Of a stretch of 38,411 nt of DNA, positions 17,611 to 27,600 are shown in pieces. A program made the translations under genes and the position numbers. The DNA comes from Verrucomicrobiales bacterium. GTDB lineage: Bacteria > Verrucomicrobiota > Verrucomicrobiia > Limisphaerales > UBA9464. The number at the start of each line of letters is the position of its first letter. Positions within the stretch are counted from its first letter, which is position 1. The notes beneath the pieces were generated by a model, which saw nothing but the letters and a program-made list of their open reading frames with translations, was not told where the DNA came from and searched no databases. The stretch spans positions 1-38,411 of the forward strand of contig JAIXUV010000343.1 of assembly GCA_027483345.1 (NCBI GenBank), read 5' to 3'.

Positions 17611-18608
17611 ACGAAAGAGAGAAGCGCCTCGCCCTCGCCGTCGGAGGCATCGTCGGCGCCATCGTCCTCATCCTGCTCGGCCGCGTCGTGTTCCTCCGCC
17701 CGATCCAGGACGTCGACCGCCGCATCGTCGCCGCACGCCTCAAGCTCGACGGCCTCGCCAAGGAACGGCGCGACTTCTTCGCCGCCGATGAGGCCGTGAA
17801 GGCCGTCGCCGCGCGGACCTTCTCGGACGACATCGACCAGGCCAGCGCGCGGTTCGGCGAGATGCTCACCCGCACCATCATCAACAGCGGCCTGCGCGAG
17901 TCGGACTTCAGCCGCCTCCCCACCGGTTCCCGGAAGCTCCGTGGCGCCCTTGAAACCGGTTGGGCCGTGCGCGGGGAAGGCCCGCTCGCCCAGGTCATCA
18001 GCCTCGTCTTCCTCCTCGACCGCGCCGCGCCGGTCCACCGCCTCGACGGCCTCACGCTCAGCGTCGGCGACAGCCCCGGCCGGGTCCGGGTCAGCTTCCG
18101 CTACCTCACCCTCGTCCCCTCCCCGTCGCCCGACGTCGAGCGGACCGAGTTGGAGTCGAAGTTCACCGCCGAAAGCCCGGAACGCCGCGCGTACGATCCG
18201 CTGGTCGCCCGCGACGTCCTCCGTCCCTACCTCCGGCGTCCGCCGCCCGCGCCGCCCGCCGGCCAACCGGCTCCTCCCGTCGCACCCGCACCGCCCGGTT
18301 CGCCGGGTCCCGAGACCTTCCGAGTCGTCTCCCTCTCCGAATGGGCCGGCGAACCTGAGATCCACGTCCGCGACCTCACCGCCCAGAAGACCGTCCGCTA
18401 CAAGGTCGGCGACACCATCGCCGGCGGCGTCATCGTCCAGGTGGACTACCGCCCCATGCCCACGCCCGGCCGCGAAGGGCTGCTCTCCTCGAGCCGCGTC
18501 GTCCTCCGCATCGGCGCCGAATACTGGGCCATCGAACGCGGCGGCACCTTCGCCGACCGCCACAAGCTCAAGCCCGAGGAACTGCCGCCCGGCCTCGCCA
18601 AGTCCTGA
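17607..18608 (+). CDS. PilO/GspM-like protein with a possible PilP/GspC-like C-terminal domain
   Basis: 333 residues from a GTG overlapping the upstream stop and preceded by GGGAGG at 17595-17600, which fixes the start. Residues ~8-28 are one membrane helix (LAVGGIVGAIVLILLGRVVF), followed by a helical segment with DVDRRIVAARLKLDGLAKE, then a ferredoxin-like PilO/GspM domain (LAQVISLVFLLDRAAPVHRL to VSFRYLTLV). A Pro/Ala-rich linker (~212-232) leads to a ~95-residue beta-rich domain (FRVVSLSEWAGEPEIHVRD, YKVGDTIAGGVIVQVDY, RIGAEYWAIERG). Its GD-containing pattern resembles the homology region of PilP/GspC, the part that contacts the secretin N0 domain. No separate gspC is present, so one protein may do both jobs; the C-terminal assignment is an inference. 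Confidence 0.7.
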   Translation: MNEREKRLALAVGGIVGAIVLILLGRVVFLRPIQDVDRRIVAARLKLDGLAKERRDFFAADEAVKAVAARTFSDDIDQASARFGEMLTRTIINSGLRESDFSRLPTGSRKLRGALETGWAVRGEGPLAQVISLVFLLDRAAPVHRLDGLTLSVGDSPGRVRVSFRYLTLVPSPSPDVERTELESKFTAESPERRAYDPLVARDVLRPYLRRPPPAPPAGQPAPPVAPAPPGSPGPETFRVVSLSEWAGEPEIHVRDLTAQKTVRYKVGDTIAGGVIVQVDYRPMPTPGREGLLSSSRVVLRIGAEYWAIERGGTFADRHKLKPEELPPGLAKS

Positions 18609-18652
18609 TCCCGGCCTACGTCCCCCACCACGCCCCCTTTCCCGCACCTCAC

Positions 18653-21600
18653 ATGAGTCCCACACGAATCCACGGTCTCGCCCTGGCGCTGCTCCTCGCC
18701 GCCGGCCCCGCCGCCCGCGCCCAGGAGGTCGTCGTCCAGGCGACCGCCCCCGCCGCGGCGACCGCTCCGACCAACGGCCCTGCCGCCGCGACGGCCAGCC
18801 GCAACATCCGCTTCCAGTTCGACGGCATCCCCTACGCCGACGTCATCGAACGGTTCGCCCAGATGTCCGGCAAACCCGTCGTCGGCGAGGTCGCCATCCC
18901 GGGCTCCATCACCTTCAACGACCCCAGCGCGTACAGCTACCCCGAGGCCTTCGACACGCTGAACGTCATCCTCTCGATGAAGGGCCAGATGCTCGTCGAG
19001 GAAGGCAACTTCCTCCGCGTGGTCCCGTTCCGCGAACTCCCGCAGACCCCTCTCCGCATCCTCCGCGGCGGCGACAAGGCCGATGGCGTCCGCCCCGGCG
19101 AGGTCGTCACGGTCGTGCTCGAGCTCAAGAACCTGGACGCCGCTGAGATCTCCCCCGCCGTCACCAACCTCCTCTCCTCCGCCGGCTCCGTCGCCCCGCT
19201 CTCCCGTGGACGCGGCCTCATCCTCACCGACCGTCTCAGCAACATCCAACGGATCCGCGCCCTCATCGGCTCCGTGGACAACGAGACCGCCGCGGAACGG
19301 CAGATGAAGACCTACACCCTCCTCCACGCCTCGGGCGCGGTGGTGGCGGACCTCATCAACCGGACCTTCGGCATCTCCACCGCGCCGAAGCGCACCCAGT
19401 TCAACCCGCAGACCAAGCAGCTCGACGTCCTCCCGGCGGACCCCAGCGACTACGTCACCGCCGTCTACGACGACGCCTCCAGGACGCTCGTCCTCTTCGG
19501 CCCCCGCGAACGCCTCGGCCTCGCCGACGAACTCATCTCGCGCTTCGAGGACGGCAACGCCGGCGCCGGCGACGTCCGCATCTACACGCCGCAGGTGATC
19601 AAGGCCGAGGAGTTGGCGGCCATGATCCGCCAGGCCATCCCCGGGGTCGCCATGCCCAACGAGTCCGGCTCCGCCGCCGCCACCAAGGCCCGCGTCATCG
19701 CCGAGAAGGACTCCAACCGACTCATCGTCGCCGCACCCCTCGCCGGCCAGGCCGACCAGATCGAGGCCCTCATCAACCGCCTCGACAAACCCGTCCACGG
19801 CTCCGGCGGGACCACCTTCCAGAACGCCAACAAGGTCCAGGCGGTCCAGATCACACGCGTCTTCCGCACCCGCACCGCCGAGGCCGCCAACGTCGCCAAG
19901 ATCCTCACCGAGGCGCTCTCCCGCACCCTGCCCGGCGGACAGAAGGTCCCCACCGCCTCCGTCGCCGTCGAACCCGGCTCCCAGAGCATCGTCGTCACCG
20001 GCTCCCCCGGCGACGTCCAGACCGCCACCGACATCCTCTCCCAGCTCGAGACCGGCTCCACCTCGCCGCGTCCCCAGCAGACCCGCTTCCTCGAGCTCGG
20101 CAGCGTCTCCGAGGCCAAGCGCCTCGTGCCCCTCGTCGAGCAGATCTACCGCAGCCAGGTCGCCGACGGCGCCTCGGGCGGCACCGCCCACGCCAAGATC
20201 CTCGCCGAACCCGACACCTCGCGGATCATCGTCACCGCCTCCGAGGAACACCTCACCCGCATCGAGGAGATCATCCGGAACCTGCGCGCGGACAAGTCGA
20301 AGCCCCAGGAACGATCCCTGCACATCGTCTCACTGAAGAACGCCCGCCTCGAATCCGCCTTCACCAGCATCAACAGCCTCATCACCGAACGCATGGGCGA
20401 CCGCCGGTTCCAGGACCAGCCCAAGCCCTCGGTCGTCCCCGACAACGCCAACAACCGCCTCCTCGTCACCGCCACCGACGAGCAGCGCAAGGAGATCGAG
20501 GCCATCGTCGCCGTCGTCGACGTGGCCCCCGAGAAGGCCCGCCGCGAGATGGCGGTGATCCCCGTCCACGCCAAGTCCCCCTCCGAGCTCATCGCCCTCG
20601 CCGGACAGCTCATGGCCCAGCTCGGCGAACAGCCGGGCAACCCCCAGCTCGAGCCCAAGCTCATCCCCGACGCCTCGGGCAAGCAGATCATCGTCCTCGC
20701 CGCCGAGGCCGACATCCAACGGGTCCGCACGCTCGTCCAGCAACTCGACACCGCCACCACCACCGCCGTCAGTCGCCAGTTCCGCGGCGTCGAACTCCAC
20801 TCCCGCACCGCCGCCGAGCTCACCCCGCTCGTCCAGCAGCTCTACCTCGAACAGATCCGCGGGAACACCGAGCCCGCCGGCGGTCCCGCCACGCTGCTCG
20901 CCGACCCGAAGAACAACCGCATCATGGTCAGCGGCGCCGAACGCGAGATCGCCCGCGTCGAGGGCATCATCCGTCAGCTCGATCCCGCAGGACAGAAGGG
21001 CGCCCGCGAGGAGACCCGCGTCATCCGCCTCAAGGCCGCCGTCGCCGCCGACATCTCCGGCCTCGTCGAGAAGAGCCTCAGCACCCAGCCCGGCGCCGTG
21101 AAGGTCCTCGTCGACACCCGCTCCAACAGCCTCGTCATCACCGGCGAATCCTCCGCCGTCGAGGCCGCCGCGAAGATCATCCGCGAACTCGACCTGCCGT
21201 CCGACGTCCAGCCGCGCGAGATGAAGGTGATGGAACTCAAGCAGGCCGAGGCCAACGCGCTCTCCACGCTCGCCGCCTCCATCGCCACCGACCTGCTCAA
21301 GAGCCAGCGCGGCACCGAATACGTCCCGCAGACCCGGATCTTACCCGACCCCGCCGCCAACCGCGTCGTCCTCTCCGGCCCGCGCGAGGAGCTCGCCGTC
21401 TACACCCAGGTCGTCGAACGCCTCGACCAGGCCCCCGAGGCCGCCGGCGGCGCCCGCGTCTTCCGCCTCGTCAACGCCGACGCCGCCCAGGTCGTCGGCG
21501 TTGTCTCCAACGCGATGGTCAAGTTCGACGCCCGCAACCAGCCCATCCGCCGAGCCACCGTCTCCCTCGACCGCGAATCCAACAGCATCGTCGTCTCCGG

Positions 21601-24600
21601 CTCCCGCCAGGATCTCAAGGACGCCGAGGGTATCATCCAACGCCTCGACAACGAGGGCATCGACCCGGCGGCCGGCGGCAGCGGCTCCGGCACTGTCGCC
21701 GCCGCAGGATCCTCCAAGAACCGCCAGCTCAGGATGGTCGACGTCAACGGCGATCCCGACACCCTCTCCCAGCTGGCCACCCGCGTCTTCGCCGCCCAGA
21801 ACGCCGGACGGACCATCACCAACCTCGTCTCGATCACCCCGGAGCCCAACGGCCGCCGCCTCATCGTCCTCGCCCCGGAGTCCGTCCTGCCGCAGGTCCA
21901 GACCGTCATCTCCGCCCTCGACTCCAAGCCCGAACAGGCCCAGCGCGAACTCCACACCATCGAGCCGCGCGGCTCCCGCGGCACTGAGATCCTGCCCGTG
22001 GTCAACCGCATCTACGGCGAACAGACCCAGGGCCGCACCACCAAGCCCGCCTCCCTCTACACCGACCCCTCCGGCGACCGCATCATGGTCTTCGGCACCC
22101 GCGACCAGGCCGCCGCCGTCCGCCAGATCGTCGAGACGCTCGCCTCCGACACCCCGGAGGCCCGCACCAACCGCATCTTCGACCTCGGCAAGCCCACCGA
22201 GGCCCAGCGCCTCGTCCCCGTCATCCAGCAGCTCTACCGCGACCAGTCCGCCGGCGACACCGGTGACGGACCCGCCGACGCCCAGATCCTTTCCGACGGC
22301 CGCTCGGGCCGCGTCATCGCCACGGGACGACCCTCCCACCTCGACCGCATCGCCTCCATCGTCGCCAGCCTCCAGGCGTCCGGTTCCACCGCCAACGCCC
22401 GAGAAACCCGCACCTTCGACGTCGGCTCCGCCGCCGATGTCCAACGCCTCCAGCCGCTCATCCAGCAGCTCTACACCGACCAGTGGAAGGAACGCGCCGA
22501 CAGCGACCCCGCCGACGCCCAGATCCTCCCCGACCCCCGCGCCGGCCGCATCATCGTCACCGGCCGCCCCGACCACCTGCAGAAGATCGAGTCCATCCTC
22601 CAGCAGCTCGGCGCCGGCCCCGCCAAGCCGCAGGCCGACGGACGCGAGGTGCGCATCCTCGACCTCGCCACCGCCAGCGCCAACGACCTCGCCGCCACCG
22701 TCCGCTCCCTCTACCTCGACCAGGCCAAAACCCGCTTCGGCGCCACCCCGCCCGACACCTCCATCACCCCGGACACCGGCGGCAACCGCCTCATCGTCGT
22801 CGGCGAGACCAACGAGGTCGCCCAGGTCGAGGACCTCGTCCGCAAGCTCGATAAGGTCTCCGCCCAGAGCGCCACCGCCCGCGTCTTCAAGATCCGCTCC
22901 GCCGAACCCGAGAAGGTCGCCGAGGTCCTCTCCTCCGCCCTCGTCCGCTACGACGCCTTCGGCCGTCCGCAGAAGCGCACCACCGTCTCCGTCGACGCCA
23001 AGAGCCGCACTCTCATCGTCACCGGCGACCCCAAGGAGCTTCAGTCCGTCTCCACCATCATCGAACAGCTCGACACCTCCCTCGGCTCCCGACCGGACCG
23101 TCGGATGAAGGTCGTCGGACTCCGCCAGGGCCGCGCCGCCGAGATCTCCTCCCGCGTCCGCCAGCTCTACAACGACCAGGCCCGCAACCAACCGGAACTC
23201 GCCCTCTCCGACCTGCTCATCCTCGACGACACCACCAGCAACCAGCTCATCCTCGCCGGCAGCGACGCCCAGATCACCCTCGTCGAAGGCATCCTCGAAC
23301 AGCTCCAGAAGACCGCCGCCACCCGGGGCGAACGCGAGACCCGCCCGCTCGCCGTCGGACAGCCCGACGAGATCGCCCGCGTGGTCCCGCTGGTCCAGCA
23401 GCTCTACACCGAACGCTGGAAGACCAAGGACCCCGCCGACCCCGCCGACGCCCAGATCATCGCCGACCCCGCCAACGGCCGCCTGCTGGTGACCGGCCTG
23501 CCCGCCCACATCGCCGAGATCGAGTCGATCCTCGCCCTCGTCCGCAATCCGGCCGCCGACTCCGCCGCCCGCGACACCCGCGTGATCAACCTCGGCACCG
23601 CGCAGGCCGCGGACGTCGCCGCCACCGTCCGATCCCTCTACCAGGAGCAGATCCGCTCCGAATCCCTGCCCCCCGCCGAACAGGCCGTCATCCGCCCCGA
23701 CGCCGCCGGCAACCGCCTCGTCGTCACCGGCCGCACCAACGACCTCGACCGCATCGCCGCGCTCGTCCGCACGCTGGACTCCGCCAACGAACGCTCCGGC
23801 GGCTCCCGCGTCTTCCGCCTCACCAACGCCGAACCCCAGCAGATCGCCGCCGCGCTCTCCAACTCCCTCGCACGCCTCGATCCCTTCGGACGTCTCGTCC
23901 CCCGCGTGACCATCGGCGTCGATGCCCAGTCCCGCACCGTCGTCGTTTCCGGCGAGCCGAAGGACCTCCAGTCCGCCGAGCAGATCGTCCAGCAGCTCGA
24001 CGCCACCGGCACCCGCGAGGCCCGCGACCTCCACCTCCTTCCCATCCGCACCGGCACCGCCTCCGAGGCCCTTACCCGCCTCCGCACCCTCGCCAACGAC
24101 CGCCTCCGCGGCGCCGGCGGCGGCCAGGAGCCGGTGTTCATCGCGGACGACTCCAACGGCCGCATCCTCGTCACCGCCACGGATTCCCAGTGGAAGGCCG
24201 TCGAGGAGATCGCCGGGAAGCTGTTCGACGGCGACGGCTCCGCCGGACGCCAGGTCCGCCCGCTCGCCCTGTCGCACATCAACGCCGCGACCATCACGCC
24301 CCTGATCGCCCAGCTGTTCGCCCGCGAGATGGCCGCCACCGACCCCGCCCAACGCCTCATCCTCACCCCGACCCCCGACGACCGCGCGCTTCTCGTCGAC
24401 GCCAGCCCCGCCGTCTTCGAGAGGATCGGCGCCGTGGTGAAGACGGTCGACGTCGCCGAAACCGGCGGCTCGTCCGTGCTCCAGACCGTCCTGCTCAAGA
24501 AGACTGTCGCCGACACCGTCGCCGAGTCCGTGAACCGCGCACTCGCCGCCAAGGGCACCGACAGCCGCCTGCGCCGCGTCACCATCACCCCGGTCACCGG

Positions 24601-27600
24601 CGCCAACGCGCTCCTCCTCAACGGCCCCGGCGAGTCGGTCCAGGAGATCCTCAAGCTGGTGAAGGAACTCGACGCCGAAAGCGCCACCGGCGAGGTCGAG
24701 GTCCGCATCTACAAGCTCTCCAGCGCCGACGCCAAGGAGGTCCAACCCGTCCTCTCCCAGCTGCTCGCCAACGTGAGCGGACGCCTCGAGCGCCGCGGCC
24801 TCGGCGGCGGCCGCTTCCAGCCCACCATCGCCATCGACCCCCGCTCGAACAGCCTCCTCATCACCGCCTCGGCGATCCACTTCAAGCTCGTCGAGCAGCT
24901 GCTCCCCACCCTCGACAAGGCCCCGGACCGCTCCGACCGCGACGTCCAGTTCGTGTGGCTCAAGAACGGCCGCGCCACCGACATCGCCGGCAAGGTCGAG
25001 GCGGTCTACGGGGAACGCCCCCGCAACGAACGCCCCGTCGTCGAGACCGACACCGAGGCCAACACCCTCACCGTCATCGCCCGGCGCGCCGACATGCCCC
25101 AGATCCAGGACCTCATCCAGCGCCTCGACGCCTCGGCGCAGGACAACACGATCCAGGTCCGCATGGTGACCGTCGACGACGTCCCGGTGGACCAGATGGT
25201 CGGCATGCTCACCAACATCTACCCGCAGATGCATGGCGGTGCGATGAAGCTGGTCGACCGCATCCCCGCCGGGGCCGCCGGTCGCACCAACGCCCCGGGA
25301 AGCGCCCCCGAGGTCGTCGTCGCCCTCGACCGCGCCGCCAACGCCCTCATCCTCGCCGGACCTTCCGCCGAGCTCGACCGCATCAACCGTATGGTGTTCG
25401 ACCTCTCGTGGAACGCGATGACCGGCGAATCGGAACTCCGCATCGTCCCCCTCCGTGAAGCCGACCCGGTCGTGCTCGCCCGCACCCTCAACAACCTGTT
25501 CCGTCCCGAATCCGCCCGCGGCGAGGGTCCCCAGCCCCAGCCGAATCCCCAGCAGCAGGCGGCACAGGCCACCCGGACTCCCCGGCTCACCGTCGTCCCC
25601 GAGCCCCGCACCCGCAGCCTCGTCGTGCGCGCCTCGGTCAAGGACTTCGCGGTCGTCGAGGGCCTCGTGAAGCAGCTCGACAGCGCCGGCCCGACCTCGG
25701 CGCTCACCTCGCGCCTCGTCGCCCTCACCAACACCCCGGCCGCCAAGATCACCCCGCTGGTCCAGCAGATGGTCCAGCAGCTCAACGTGCAGCACCCCGG
25801 TGATCCCCTCAGCGTCATCCCCTACGAACGCACCCGCAGCCTGCTCGTGATCGCCCGCGAACCCATGATCGCGCAGGTGGAGCAGATGATCCGCTCGCTC
25901 GACGGCCCGGCCGCCGACGCCGAAGCCGAGGTCCGGGTCTTCACCCTCAAGAACTCGAGCGCCACCCAGATCACCGCCGTCCTCCAGGGACTGCTGCGGC
26001 CCGGCAACGCCGGCGAGACCACGCCCGAGGCCCGCGAACTCCAGGAACAGGTCCGCCGGCTGAGGATCCGCGGCGACAAGGGCGCGGCCGCCGACCTCGA
26101 CCTCGACAAGCCCATCAAGATCACCCCCGACCCCGCCGGCGGAAACCGCCTGCTCGTCACCTCGACCTCCCGCAACCTCGACGCCCTCGCCACGGTGGTC
26201 GAGCTGCTCGACCGCGCCGGCAGCGCCGAGGCCGCAGACGTGAACTTCGTCGTGCTGCTCCACGCCGACGCCAACACCGCCGCGCAGACGCTCAACACGA
26301 TCTTCGCCCAGGGCATCCGCCTCGGCCTCCGCTCCGGCGGCGTCGGCCAGCCCGAGTCCGGCACCGGCAAGGGACTCGTCTCCCCCCTCGCCGTCACCGC
26401 GGACACCCGGATGAACGCCCTCATCCTCTCCGGACGCCGCGACTCCATCGAACTCGCCCAACGCCTGCTCCGCGACATGGACAAGCCCTGGGACAACGCC
26501 GTCACCGAGGTGAAGCTCTTCCGCCTCAAGCACGCCACGCCCAGCAGGGTCCTGCCGATGCTCCAGGCGGTCTTCGCCGAAGGCCCCGCGGTCCCCGGCG
26601 CCGAGGGCCTCACCGCCTTCGTCACCCGCCTCCAGACCCGGCGCGACGGCGGCAAGCCGGTCTCCACCGAACAGGCCAAGGTCCGCCAGGCCCTCACCCT
26701 CCAGGCCGACGACACCACGGGCACCCTCATCGCCGCCGCCCGCTCCGACGCCCTGCCCCTGATCGAGGAGGTGCTCAACCAGCTCGACATCCCCGACGCC
26801 TCCGGACTCAGCACCGTCCGCATCTACCCCCTGAAGCACGCCGACGCCGCGACGCTCCAGAAGATCGTCACCGACCTCCATTCCGGGCCCCGCAGCGCCA
26901 ACACCCGGCCCGCCGACCGCCCCACGCTGACCCTCGACGACCGCTCGAACTCGCTCATCGTCGCCGGCAACGAGAAGGCCTTCGCCATCGTCGACAGCCT
27001 GCTCGCCCAGCTCGACCGCGAGATGCCCCTAGAGATGCGCGACGTGCGGATCCTCCCGCTGGCCCACGCCGAGGCCACCCAGCTCGCCGCCACCCTCCAA
27101 CGGCTCATGGACCAGCGGGTCGCCCGCCAGGGCAGCCTCGGCCGCGGACAGGCCGAGTCCCTCCGCGTGCTCATCCTTCCGGAGCCGCGCTCCAACAGCC
27201 TCCTCGTCGGCGGCGGCAAGGACGCCTTCGAACTCGTCGAGTCCCTCGCCCAACGCCTCGACCAGGCGGAGCCCGGCCTCTCCGGCGGCGTCCGCATCGT
27301 CCCCCTCGAGTACGCCGATTCGCGGATCCTCTCCGCCTCGCTCAACCAGCTCTTCACCCAACGCTACCAGGCCGCCACCTCGCCCGAACTCCAGCGCCAG
27401 AAGCCCGTCATCCTCCCCGACGCCCGCGTCAACGCCCTGCTCGTCTCCGCCGGCAAGGCCGACAACGAGGTCATCGACGACCTGCTCAAGAAGCTCGACC
27501 GCAAGCTCGACAACCCCTCGCTCATGCTCACGGTCATCCCGCTGAAGCACAACGACGCCGCCAAGGTCGCCGCCACGCTCGAAGGCGTCTTCACCGCGCG

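Noticed and set aside
21341-26881. Minus-strand open frame of 1846 residues opposite the secretin
   Set aside because: It is Gly/Asp/Glu/Val-rich, has no recognisable domain, and mirrors the codon bias and repeats of the real plus-strand secretin gene.
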